From Neovahlkampfia damariscottae (lineage: Eukaryota; Heterolobosea; Selenaionea; Neovahlkampfiida; Neovahlkampfiidae), in contig JABLTG010000062.1 of NCBI GenBank assembly GCA_016618085.1, positions 1 through 64,000 on the forward strand: 64,000 bases of DNA, written 5' to 3'. The notes beneath the pieces are model-generated. The model did no database searches. It saw only the letters and a program-made list of their open reading frames with translations, and was not told the DNA's origin. Position numbers and translations under genes: made by a program. Shown one piece after another: positions 32,688 to 44,300 of the stretch. Each line of letters starts with the position of its first letter. Positions within the stretch are counted from its first letter, which is position 1.

Positions 32688-34616
32688 ATGAGCAACAATG
32701 AATTGGAAATAGATGAAGAAATCATAGAAGTTGTAAAAGTATGCATTATTTATTCAGGAGGAACAATTGGAATGAAAAAAAGCAAAAAAGGTAAAAAACA
32801 AAAAAATTAAAAAAAAGGTAATGTTGTTATGTTCCTAAAAATGAAACTATAGGTTACATTCCTGCACCTGGTTATTTGGCAGATGAATTGAAACAAATTT
32901 CAGCTTTTCATGATCCGAGTTGTGAAAGAAAATATCAATATGAACACATTTCACCAATATCAAAATTAGACAAAAGAGCAAATTATAAAATCATTGAATT
33001 AGATCCATTATTAGATTCCTCAAATGTTTCTTGGCAAGAGGTGAATAAAAATCAAAAATTCTTAAAAAAAAATAGTGGAATATCATTGCAAGTGTTTTGA
33101 AAGAACATTATGATGAATTTGACAGTTTTATTATTATTCATGGAACTGATACTATGTCATATACAGCCTCTGCGTTGTCATACATGTTTAAGAATCTTCA
33201 TAAAACAGTTATTTTAACAGGAAGTCAAATTCCAATTTCAGAAGTTCGAAATGATGGTAATGGAAATTTATTAGGTGCTTTATTAATCGCAACTCATTAT
33301 CAAATTCCTGAAGTTTCAATTTATTTCAATAATGAATTGTACCGAGGCAATCGAACAACTAAAATTGATTCAAGTGGATTTGGTGCTTATTCATCATTGA
33401 ATTATCCAACATTAGCAAAACTTGGGATTAATATTCAAGTTGAATGGGATGAAGTTAGACTTCAAACTGATAAAAATGCAAAATTTTCTATTGTTCCTTT
33501 CAAAGAAACAAATGTTGTTTGTTTAAAATTGACTCCTGGAATGTCAGATTCAGTTGTCAAAGCAATTTTGAAAAAACCAACTCAAGCAGTTGTTTTAGAG
33601 ACTTATGGCTCAGGAAATGCACCAACAAATCGTAAAGAATTTTTGAAATCATTAGAAGATGCGATAAAAGATGATATAATTATTGTCAATATTACTCAAT
33701 GCAAAAAAGGAACAGTTCAAGCAACATATGCAACAGGTTCTGCTTTGAATGAAATTGGTGTTATTCCTGGATTAGATATGACACCAGAAGCTGCATTGAC
33801 AAAATTAATGTATGTTTTATCAATTGAAAATACGTACAAAGAAAGAGTTCGATTAATGTCAAAAAGTTTAAGAGGTGAGTTGACTGAACATAAATTACAA
33901 AAATTTTCACTTGTTGAAAGAGATTTTGTTTTTTATGTCGCAAAAGCAATTCTTGAGCACCCAAATCCTTCAGATATCAAAGAAATCAAAGGTGTTTTAT
34001 TTCCTGTTCTTTTGTGTTCACTTGCTTCAAAAGGTGCTTTAGCTGAAATCAAATCATTATTTTCAGAATACAGACAAGATACTCATTTCTCAGATTACGA
34101 CCAAAGAACTCCACTTCATATTGCTGCCACCTGTGGTCATTTAGTAAACAAATATTGAAATTTAACTCAATTTTAAAGGATGTTGTTAAATTTCTTTATT
34201 CTCAGGGGTTATCACTTCAACCAGTTGATAAATTTGGAAATACTCCATTAAGAGATGCTTTAAAAAATGAAAATTATGAAATCGCAGAATATTTATCACA
34301 TCATGGAGCAAAACTTCATATGAAACAAGATAAAGCTTCTCAATTATTATGTACTCTTGCGAATCATGGAAAAATCAATCAAATCAAATTCTATATTGAA
34401 TATGGAAAATTAGATCCAACAATAGGAGATTATGATCAAAGAACATCAATGCATCTTGCATGTTCAGAAGGACATTTGGAAATTGTCAAATATTTAATTG
34501 AAAAAGGAGTTGATTTATATCAAAAAGATAGATTTGGAAATGATGCATTTGATTGTGCAAAGAGTTCCAAAAATGAACAATTGATTAAATTCCTTGAAAC
34601 AAAAAAATCACAATAA
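32688..34616 (+). CDS. type I L-asparaginase with C-terminal ankyrin repeats
   Basis: Four exons (32688-32790, 32853-33040, 33076-34143, 34179-34616) encode 598 residues. The asparaginase domain carries both Thr motifs: YSGGTIGM near the start and IIHGTDTMSYTAS, then VILTGSQIP and EVRNDGNGNL, as in cytosolic AnsA. About five ankyrin units follow (RTPLHIAATCGHLDVVKFLY, RTSMHLACSEGHLEIVKYLI). The same fusion is seen in animal ASPG. It hydrolyses asparagine to aspartate and ammonia. The first intron is 62 nt and can be read as two abutting introns of 27 and 35 nt meeting at AG/GT. The other introns are 35 nt each. Confidence 0.92.
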
Positions 34617-34720
34617 AAATTGTTTATCAATTTGTCTTTCAAAAAATTACATAAATGCTTATCCCTGATTGATATTACCAGGACAAAAAAAAAAAAAGAA
34701 AGATTTGGGAAAAATTTTAT

Positions 34721-35470
34721 TCAAAAAAGAGCCCAAGAAAAAAAGTTTTGTGTATTTGTTACATTCATCATTTTGTACATTAATTTACTCCTGACATTGA
34801 TAGCAATAGTAAATAGACAAATTAAACTTCCTATATTTAATAGTTGCAACCAATTTTCAATTAAAATTGTTCTTAACATTAAAATAATCATCAAACCACC
34901 AACATACATTGTAATAGAGGTTAAACCTTGATTTCTTATACAAATACAACCTACAATATTGATAAAAACACTTGATAAAAAAATAAGGTGTCTTGTATAA
35001 CTTTGTACTTGATGAATATAATCAGATGACAATCCTTCAACATATAAAAAACTTGAAATCCCTATATCAATGATTACTAAAATATAAAATAAAATTTGGA
35101 GAATTTTGACGTATTTTACATCTGATTCTTCAGTTAAAGGTGGTACATATAATATTAAGTGATGATCAGGTAGACTTGAATTTTCTTCGTTTTCTTCGAC
35201 GTTTAATTCATCTTCTAATTCTTTTTTTATACCAAGTTGAAAATTTCCATTAAAGTTTTTAACATACATTGGTGGGTATTTTGGTTTCATTTGTTCATCA
35301 AAATCTTTTTGTGCTGAGAATAAATTAAAGGATCTTTTGTGAGCAGAATAGAAACTTGGATGTAATTTGTATTCCATTGAGAATGGTTTTTCTTGATTTT
35401 CCAAGTCTGTTTCTTTTGGAAAATTTTTCAAAATTTCTTCATTTTCCAACACCTCCTCTTCTTCCAACAT
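34721..35470 (-). CDS. four-span membrane protein of unknown function
   Basis: A single exon encodes 249 residues. The first half is soluble and acidic, with an Arg/Tyr-rich patch (MEYKLHPSFYSAHKRSFNLF). The second half has four hydrophobic segments: ILQILFYILVIIDIGISSFL, HLIFLSSVFINIVGCI, ITMYVGGLMIILMLRTIL and LLNIGSLICLFTIAINV. I do not recognise the family. The start Met at 35470 is the first ATG downstream of the TGATTGG box (35498-35504); nothing upstream in frame begins with ATG. Confidence 0.68.
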   Translation of the reverse strand: MLEEEEVLENEEILKNFPKETDLENQEKPFSMEYKLHPSFYSAHKRSFNLFSAQKDFDEQMKPKYPPMYVKNFNGNFQLGIKKELEDELNVEENEENSSLPDHHLILYVPPLTEESDVKYVKILQILFYILVIIDIGISSFLYVEGLSSDYIHQVQSYTRHLIFLSSVFINIVGCICIRNQGLTSITMYVGGLMIILMLRTILIENWLQLLNIGSLICLFTIAINVRSKLMYKMMNVTNTQNFFSWALF

Positions 35471-35652
35471 TCTTCCAACAAAGTTCAAAATAAGTGATGA
35501 TTGGTCAACTGTCAATGGAACAAATAAAAAATTCTCCGATTTAGATTATTCAGTGTATTTCTTTTTTTTTGAATATCAAATATTTCCATTGAAAATTGGC
35601 TTTTCGACTCTTTTTATTGGTTGCTTTTTTCATTTTATTCTGACAAACAAAG
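35471..35652. promoter_or_regulatory. 182-bp divergent promoter, membrane protein / XRCC3
   Basis: TGATTGG at 35498-35504 is 27 nt from the leftward ATG. ATTGG at 35616-35620 is 32 nt from the XRCC3 ATG. Confidence 0.55.
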
Positions 35653-36720
35653 ATGTGGAAAGACCCAAACGAAGAAGTTAAAATTGAAGATGTCATGTCT
35701 TTGATCTATCAAGAATCAAATGATTATCCTTCAATTGACCAGGTGTTGAGAAGCCTTTACTCTTTGAAGATTTTTACTCTGAATTCATTTATTCATGAAC
35801 TCTGTATAGATAAAGAAAAATTACAAAAATCAATTTCGATACAAGATAAAATAGTATTTTCCAAGTTCGTTCATGAAGTAAGTACCATAGTACTCCTTGA
35901 ACCGATGCAAATTGCTTCAAATTTTACGAACCAAATTCTTTCAACTGGATGTAATAAATTAGATGAACTTTTAAAAGGCGGAATTAGAACAAAAATGATT
36001 ACTGAAATAGCAGGATCAAGCTCTTCCGGAAAAACTCAAATTTCTCTTCAACTTTTACTTCAAACTGTTTTATCTGAAGATGAAGGAGGTTTATCAGGAA
36101 GTTCTGCATATTTTTCAACAAAAGATTTTCCTCTTAACCGATTAAAACAAATATCAACTCAAAGATATTCCAAAGAAAATTTATTAGACAACATTATTGT
36201 CCAACACATTCAAAATGAAGAAGAACTTTATAAAAACCTACAAAACCTGTCACAAATAATTGAAAAAAGAAAAATTAAATTACTAATCATTGATTCTATT
36301 GCTTCATTATTCAGAATAAGCTCAAAAAAAGAAGAACTATTCAAAAGAAGTGAATCTTTATTCCAAATTTCAAGTTTTTTAAAAAATTTAGCTTATAAGT
36401 TTGATTTATGTATTGTAGTTATAAATGAAGTTTCTTCTGTTTTTCTAAAAGAAGATGACTTACCAAGTTTGTTTGATGGAGAAAAAGTTAAACCAGCATT
36501 AGGTTTGACTTGGGAAAATTGGTAAAATTAGAATTTAAATTTAAACAAAAAAAAAAGTGTAAATGTTAGAATTCAAATAGAAAATACAAAAATGAAATTG
36601 AATGAAGATTTGTCTTCAACTGTGAGAAGAATGAAATTGATTTTTTCACCTTACGCTGTTTCTGGTGTTTCTCAATTTATTATCAATAAAACTGGAATAC
36701 AGGATACTGAAATTTGTTAA
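35653..36720 (+). CDS. RAD51 paralogue, XRCC3-like
   Basis: Two exons (35653-36521, 36558-36720) with a 36-nt intron encode 343 residues. The RecA core has LSTGCNKLDELLKGGI, a Walker A GSSSSGKT at residues 121-128, and KLLIIDSIASLFR as Walker B. VKPALGLTWENCVNVRI at the exon junction matches XRCC3 (VSPALGITWANQLLVRL) and favours XRCC3 over RAD51D or RAD51C. XRCC3 acts in homologous recombination with RAD51C. The C-terminus (RRMKLIFSPYA, QFIINKTGI) is also XRCC3-like. The next gene starts only 69 bp after the stop. Confidence 0.85.
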
Positions 36721-36761
36721 CCATGGAAAATTTTATTTAATTTTTATTTTATTTTCATCTT

Positions 36762-36768
36762 CCAATCA
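36762..36768 (+). promoter_or_regulatory. CCAATCA box of the SEC5 gene
   Basis: CCAATCA 21 nt before the start codon at 36790, inside the 69-bp gap after XRCC3. Confidence 0.65.
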
Positions 36769-36789
36769 TTTCGTTTTTTTTTTGTGTTG

Positions 36790-39266
36790 ATGAGTAAACC
36801 GATAACAACTTGGAGTAAACTTGAAGAAACAACACAGAATAAAAGATTTATTGACATTGGAATTAAAAATCAAAGAGAAGATGAACAAAACAAAGAATTT
36901 TTAGACCCTCTGGAAATTGTTACAAGTTCAGAAGCAAATTCAGATAGATCAACAAAATATCGTCAAAAAAATTGGGATATAGCACAAATAATATCTTCAA
37001 GTGCCGAAAGTGGTTTGAATTTCATAAACAATTCTAAAATTTCCACCAGCAAAAAAGATTTCTGTTTCACAAGAAGAATTTTCAGCGACATACTTTTTAG
37101 CGAATGTACACGATAAAACACCTTATTTAGATTTCTTAGGAACACCTAAAACTGTGGAAGAAAAAATGGAAGATCAACAAGCAAAGATTAGAAAATTAGT
37201 TCGTGAAAATTTCTCACAATTTAGAAGAGCAAAAGATGCTTTAGATGAAGTATACTCAACAAAAGATGCAATATTTACAACAAATTCAATTGAAAAATTA
37301 ACTTTAAAATATCAAGATGTTCAAACATCAGGTGAAAATTTATTTTCTCCGTTATGGAAAAGAAAACAAGAAATTGAAGAAATTAAACAAGTCACATCAC
37401 TTTTTCAAAAGTATAATTTCATTTTTAGTTTACCAGATGAAATCAAAAAAAACATAAAAGAACGTGATTTTAAGAAGGTTTGAAAAATTAAAAAAATTAA
37501 CAAAATTGATAGGTGGTTCATGATTACGAAAAAGGAAAATTTTTCAAAAAGAGATTAAAAACAAATATATTTTCAAGAACATTTGAAGCAATTGAAACAG
37601 AAATCAAAAAATTAAGAGAAGATCTATTTTTAGAACTTAATATTGACAAACACGTAAAAGAAAGACACTTGAAATCAATGTTAAATGAACAAGAAAAAAT
37701 TATCATTTATTTGTATGCTCTTGATGCTGATGTTGATCCTGCTGAAACATATTTGAAAAATTTAGTTTTTTATGTTTCTTCATTATTAGAGAATGCAATT
37801 CAATCACAACATGAATTGTTATCAAATGATCCTATTGTGAGAGATAAATTAAATTTCCATGCCATCAAGAAATTAACTGAAACTTTATTAACAAAATTTC
37901 CATTGATAAATGAATTAGCTCAAAATATCTTAACTGGAAAATTTCAAAAGAGAGGTGGTGTTATTCATAATAAATTACAAATGATTGAACAAAAGGAATT
38001 GAAACAAAACAAAATTAGTGAATTAATTAATGAAAATATCATCTCAACTTATTCTCAAAAAATAGAAGAAGTTATTTCCCACATTGACAGAGGATTCGCT
38101 CATCAAGATGTATTATTTGAAAGTATAAAAGAATGTATGGATTGTAATAACTCATTACTTTCTTTAAACATTCCAAAATCATTCACAAAACAATTGAATG
38201 ATTTTACAAACAAATTAAAAAAAGATTTTGTAATGAATACATGTATTAGAACAATGAAAGAAATTGGAACACTGTATGAAAGTGAAGATTTCACTATTAA
38301 TGAAAAATCAATCACCAATTCACCAATATTGTTCAAAGCAAAATTAGAAAAGTTCATTGAAGTCTTATCACATTTTGTGACTAAAAATGATGTTCTAATG
38401 GGTGATATTACAAAATATTACTTAAAATCAATTGCTTCTTTTGCTGATTGTATTCACGCATTGGCATTTCCAGTTGATGATTATGTTCATCAAAGTGATG
38501 AACATTTATTGGTACTTTTGAACAATTGCACTTATACAAAAAATAATATTCTTTCAAGTGTTACATTCAAATTTATAGAAACATTCTACTTTGCATCAAT
38601 AGCACATTATCAAAAAGATGTTCAAATTCATACAGATGAATTTATTAACTCAAATATTATAGAATTTTCATTATACCAAAATTTAGAAAATTTTGTTATT
38701 GATGCATTTGTACAAAGAAGATCTATCGCTTTATTACCATTTTATAACAAAGGTATTCATTTAGCTGGATATGATTGGAAGAAATCTTTGAAACCAACTG
38801 AAATTAGAAGTTTTGTTTTGGAAATTTTGGTAGATTTAGCTTTGATTCATTCTGAAGTTGAGAAATATGCAAAAGCTCATACTGAACAAATTTTCAAAAC
38901 TTTATATGAAATTATTTCTCAATTATTTGAACAATATATTCGTTTTGAATTGGATGAAATTAGGTATTGAATTCAATGATTTTATTGATTTTTTAAAAGT
39001 GAAAATGCTGCATTTCAACTTGATATTGAATTTGAATTCATTCAAAGAGCTCTTGCAAAATATGAAACTAATGTAATTGTTGCACAATTTCTGAAATTAC
39101 AAAAACATTTGGATCAAATATCTGGTTATGTTTTGAATTTTGATGATGAAAGTTTGAAAACAGAAATTATTAGAGGTATGCCCTTTTTGGTGATTAACTA
39201 TGTTTCACAGATTTTAGTGAAAAAACAAGAGTTCAATTGAATTGTTTTGATATCAAAAAATTGTAA
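36790..39266 (+). CDS. EXOC2: exocyst subunit SEC5 (EXOC2)
   Basis: Five exons (36790-37012, 37050-37477, 37513-38963, 39000-39175, 39211-39266) with introns of 35-37 nt encode 777 residues. The SEC5 core begins ATYFLANVHDKTPYLDFLGT and continues LVRENFSQFRRAKDALDEV, the family's coiled-coil entry, followed by FSPLWKRKQEIEEIKQV and long helical-bundle repeats to the end. There is no N-terminal IPT/TIG domain, which animal EXOC2 has and yeast Sec5 lacks. The exocyst tethers secretory vesicles to the plasma membrane. The first intron (GTTTGA...CCAG) is required to enter the ISVSQEEFSATYF frame. The last two exons are short and complete the helix at residues 720-777. Confidence 0.84.
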
Positions 39267-39705
39267 TAAATGTTTATTGTTGGTAAGTCATTTACATTTT
39301 TTTGATTTAAGTCATTTAAATTTTTTCAAAAATATTCCAGTGGTACTAGTATACTGGTGAATCCTCAAAAGATCTCTTGGACAAATTTTTAGATAAATTT
39401 GAAATGAATTTAATACAACCCATAATAAAAATTGATTGTTTTGATAAATATTTTATATTCTTCGAGCATTTGTGAAATGCAGGAAGAAAGAAATGTGTCT
39501 GCAGCTCATTTGCCATGATTTTCTCAATTAATTATTTTTTCTGGTTTTTGTCTTTGAAAAACCTGTGGTTTTTTTGAATCACTGTGAAAAAAAACCAAGA
39601 AAAATAGAGGGGAAATTAATTTTCTCGGAAAGAAATCAAACTTTTTGTAGAAAATAATTGGACTCTGATATGGTTGAATTGGTTCATTCTTGAATTGAAA
39701 AAAGT
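39267..39705. other. 439-bp intergenic segment, no gene seen
   Basis: AT-rich sequence between two convergent genes. I see no open frame of note, no tRNA-like cloverleaf and no repeat shared with the rest of the window. Confidence 0.6.
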
Positions 39706-41166
39706 TTATTGGTCAATGTTCAACCTTCCAATGGCGACACTATGCTCAGTTCCACAAGACACAGTTTGAAAACTAATGTGCAATGGTTTAATGAAAATAG
39801 AACAGAACTTTTCATTATCATCCAAATGTTCTGTTGAGAAGCATTCATTACCCCTACCTAGAATTCCAATTTTTTTTTCATCTTCTCCAATTGAAATCAA
39901 TTCTCCTTTTGCAGTAATTCCATAAAGTACTTTTTCATTTGAAGTGAAAAATTTCAAAGGTATCTGATCAAATATCGTTTGTCCAACTGGAGTAAAAGCA
40001 ATCGCAGACTGCTTGTGTATCCAAAAATAATTCATTGAAGTTCCGTGAAAATTTGTGGAATCATGAACGTCAACAATTTTCATTGGTTGGTCAATCAATC
40101 CAAATGAAGTAGAACCTGTCAATTGGAGAACATAATTTTCATCCAAAAAAGCACTTGAATAAGAATTACAAGCTATATCTAATATTTGAGGATCATTTGA
40201 AAAATTAACTTTTGTGAGTTTGTATTCCATTTCTGAATGAGGCAAATTCAAATTAAAAGGAGCAATATTTCTTTCATCAAACTCTCTTCGTCTTCCAATT
40301 TGTCTCAAATCATTCCTTCCAATACCATAAACCATTCCATTTTCATCTAAAAACATAGTGTGTCCACTTCCGCACCCAATTTTTTTAATCTTCATTCCTT
40401 CAAGTTGTTTAACCATTTTTGGTTCATCCACATAAGGATAATTATTATTTCCTTCGTCTAAAATCCATTTTGATTCATTATCTGAATGACCTGCTCTTCC
40501 ATTTTTATTGAAACCCCATCCAAAACAATTTCCATTCTCATCAAGAGCATAAGAAAACGCATATCCACAATAGATTGATTTGATATTTTGTAAATTCAAT
40601 TTTGTTGGAGTTGATCGACTTTTTCTATCCTTTAGACCTAATTGACCAAATGCATTCGAGCCAAATGAATAAACTTCTCCAGTTCTTGATAAAGCCAATG
40701 TATGATATCCACCTGTTGCAATTTGAATTATATCTTTTCCTATTAAGTTTGGTATCAATGTGAAAGTTGAAATTGAAGAAATTTTTTCATAATCTAATCC
40801 CAAACCAAGTTGTCCATGATCTGGTTCAAGTGGATTTTGTTCTAAACCCCATGATTTTGGACCTCTGTTATAGCCAACAGAGAAACAATTATTATATAAA
40901 GTTCTATGAAACTCTTTCCAATTTTTTTCTTTTGAAAATTTAGGTAATACGTTTTCCAAAGTTGTGGTGAAAATTTTTGATGTCTTTAACAGTTTTTTTA
41001 TAAAAATTTCTGAAACATCATACCAGAGTTTTTGTTTGTTTGCCAAATCAAAACAGATTCTTGAAATTTTTTGGAAATATAAGAGTTCTTTTGGTGTGAA
41101 GAATAATAGTACATGGTAAAACGTGTCATGTGTTAAAAACTCAAACAAATTATTCTCATACTTCAT
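39706..41166 (-). CDS. F-box protein with RCC1-type beta-propeller
   Basis: A single exon encodes 486 residues. Residues 6-50 (LFEFLTHDTFYHVLLFFTPK, then LLYFQKISRICFDLA and LWYD) form an F-box. The rest is an RCC1 propeller: IQIATGGYHTLALSRTGEVY, FGSNAFGQLGL, SIYCGYAFSYALDENGNCFG, IKKIGCGSGHTMFLDENGMV, and a closing VSCGTEHSVAIG. The architecture suggests an SCF-type substrate adaptor with an RCC1 recognition domain; the substrate is unknown. The first ATG after the CCAATCA box (TGATTGG at 41177-41183) is at 41166; an in-frame upstream Met would place the box inside the coding sequence. Confidence 0.84.
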   Translation of the reverse strand: MKYENNLFEFLTHDTFYHVLLFFTPKELLYFQKISRICFDLANKQKLWYDVSEIFIKKLLKTSKIFTTTLENVLPKFSKEKNWKEFHRTLYNNCFSVGYNRGPKSWGLEQNPLEPDHGQLGLGLDYEKISSISTFTLIPNLIGKDIIQIATGGYHTLALSRTGEVYSFGSNAFGQLGLKDRKSRSTPTKLNLQNIKSIYCGYAFSYALDENGNCFGWGFNKNGRAGHSDNESKWILDEGNNNYPYVDEPKMVKQLEGMKIKKIGCGSGHTMFLDENGMVYGIGRNDLRQIGRRREFDERNIAPFNLNLPHSEMEYKLTKVNFSNDPQILDIACNSYSSAFLDENYVLQLTGSTSFGLIDQPMKIVDVHDSTNFHGTSMNYFWIHKQSAIAFTPVGQTIFDQIPLKFFTSNEKVLYGITAKGELISIGEDEKKIGILGRGNECFSTEHLDDNEKFCSIFIKPLHISFQTVSCGTEHSVAIGRLNIDQ

Positions 41167-41176
41167 ACGATGGATT

Positions 41177-41183
41177 TGATTGG
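41177..41183 (-). promoter_or_regulatory. CCAATCA box of the F-box-RCC1 gene
   Basis: CCAATCA in gene sense, 10 nt from the start codon. Confidence 0.6.
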
Positions 41184-41324
41184 ATGAATGAATCCAGGCA
41201 AAATGAGATTGAAGTTCAATCAAATATTTTCATTCAAAACGACCAAAGGATTATAACACAAGTAAATATCGTAAAAAGAACCAAAGGAATGTTTGAAAAC
41301 TTTTATTCACCAAAGTCTACAATA

Positions 41325-44300
41325 TTATTCAATGATCACGTAATCTGTTGAGCTTCTTCCAAATATTTCTGGAGTATACATTTCTTTAGCTACACAAGGA
41401 AGAACAATATAATCACCCTTGATGGTGCAATTTCCACAATAATTCAACTCCTTGATACCTGGCCATAAGCAATCTGTGAAAACTTCAACTCTTTCATCCC
41501 TAATATTTTGATATTGAAACCATTTGCTAAAAGAATGAATTGATCCCTTTCTTTCAAGAAATGGATTAAAAGGTTCAAATCCACCTGGAATTTTATCAAT
41601 CAAAGCAACATGATATTTTAAAGAATCTGTTACAATGGAAATACGGATATTGATAGTTTCACCAATGTTAAAATGATATCGCCCTTTTTTATCTTTTATA
41701 ATTTCTTTTTTGTTTTGATTATAATATTTTCTTTCAATTAGGAAACCAAAATCACAAGGTTTCAAATTCAAATTTAAAGGAGAATAACTCATTACAAGGC
41801 GATAATATAATCTTCCAATACCTTTCTTTTCTAATGTTAAATTTGATGAATTTTCTTTCAATAAATCTTCCATTGGAATCAACAATTGTTTTGAATCTAA
41901 ACTCTTATTTTTAAATTCTAAACTACCACCATATGAATCACCAAACCATACATTTGTTTTAAAATTTGGGATTTCTTTTTCATATGTATCAAGGTATTTC
42001 TTCATTGATGTCAAAATGAAACAATTTTCTTGTGATGAATTCCATTTTCCACCAATTCTTCTTTCAAGTAAACCTTGTGCTATTTTTGGAATCAAGTAAT
42101 TTGTGGGATCTACTGAGATCAAAGTATTCATAATAATAGCATCAGTTCTAATATTTGATTGCAAAATAAGAAATCCATTTGATTCAACTTTTTCGACAAA
42201 CCTTGCAGACTTTCCAGTTTCATTTACTGACTTCATCAAATAAGCATGAATTGTTGGAATCAATTTATCCTTTGGATCACAATAATCCAAAGTATACAAT
42301 AAAAATGATAATCCTTCCATTAAAATATTCTTTGTGTCACACTTTTTGAATAAATTATGTGATTTCTTTAACAAATCACTCTTATCACATTTCTCATGAA
42401 ATGTCAATGCATATTGAGCGAATGCTGTTAACGTATTGATAATTTTTGGATTAAAAAATGATATAAAAATTGAAGAAAAGTTCTTTGTTGAACATGAGTC
42501 AAAATTATTGAGGTATTGAAAAGATCTACTGATCACATCATCATCAACACTATAACCAGACTTCTTACAAAAGAATAATGTGTATCCAGCAAAACAAGAA
42601 ACAAAAGGATCATTAATTCCTGAATTCAAATAATTTGGTAAAAATGACCAACCACCCGATAGATTTTGATATTTACAAATGTTTTTGATTTTCTTGTTTA
42701 TGAATGAATCAATATCTTTTTCAGATGGCAATGATTTTATCTTATATAAGCTAATAACATCTTTTAATGCAAGTATCCCTAGAATCGATGAACACTCAGA
42801 TTCTGTAAAATTCCAATCAGATTCATCAAGTGAAATCACTGCATCTGTCAGAGTTTGAGCTGCTGTTGATGATGTTGATATTTCTAATCCTCCAGTTTCT
42901 TTGAATACTTCATCCGTTTCTGGTGGTTGAATTGGTTGAATCACAATGTTATCATCATCTATTTCACCATAAATTGCAAATGATTCGGATGTAGCTGGGG
43001 TTAAAACTTTAAATTGCTTTTCAACAGCATCTGAGTAGATTCCTCCTTTGAGAATGGCTCCGAACTGCATTTTCGCAATTCCATGTTTACATGGTTTCAC
43101 TGTAAAACAAACCACATCCCTGGAATCTTTTTTGATTTTGAGGTTATACCCAATTTCTTTCTCAAAGTCTAAATTAAATGATCTGGCAGCTAAATCGATT
43201 TCAATATCTTCATCTGATTGATTTTCTACAACAACTGGTATTTGAACATTCTCATCTCCTACATTCAAGAATCGAGGTAACATTGGTCTTATCATGAATG
43301 GAAGTGATACTGTGAAATTGGATTCAGTAGTTCCAAAGTAACATTCTTTGAAAGATGCTACGGCCATAATTCTGTATCTTGTCAAAGTATCTGGGAGTTT
43401 TATTTTGACTTTAACTTTCCCTTCTTTATCTGTGAATGTTGATGCTTCAAACGCAGCAACTGGATAGAAGTTTGTTCTTACTTCTAATTTTTCAGTTTTT
43501 TCTTGCTTTTCAGTTAACAAACCACCAACAGTCATATGCTCATGTTCTGAATCATGATCATCAAATTCTTCAAAAGATACTTCTTTGGAGATTGACGTTC
43601 CAAAAAATGGAAATCCTCCTGATTGTCGTTTTTTGGAATAAATATGTCTTCTATTGTTGAAATTTTGAAGAGATTCCTTTAATTGAATAGAACTTGAAGA
43701 ATCAATGAAATCAATGAATTCACGAGAACTTCTCTGTGATGCCTTGATAGATCTGGATAAAAAGTGATCCAAAGGATTTTTTAACTTATAATTTCCGAGA
43801 TGTAACACTGCATCATCTACAATCATCAACAATACATCTGCTCCTTCAACGGATTTTTTTTGGTAATCTAAAACTTCCACTTCAATTATTGTCTCTTCAC
43901 CTGGTTTTAATTGATTATTATCTTGGTTGATTGAAACATGCAAATGAGATTCAACAGGAAGTACTTTCAGATTCAATGATGCAAACATAGTTTTCTTTTT
44001 TTCTGAATTTTCGAAAATGGAAACAACAACAGCAAAATTTGGAATCATTTCTTTTGTAATTTTGATTTTTAACAAATATGAAGGTGAATCCAAAGTAAGT
44101 GTTTCTGATTTTATCACATCGTCACCTAAAACTAAAAGTTGAACATGAGATTTCTTAAAAGGTGACTGCAAATAAATTTCTGCTGTTTCATCAATTACAT
44201 ATTCTTCCTTATTGGCAATCATCAATATTTCAGGTGCAGGTTCAAAAACATTATCATTGTTGTTTGAATCCACATAAAATGTAACACTTGTACAGTTTTT

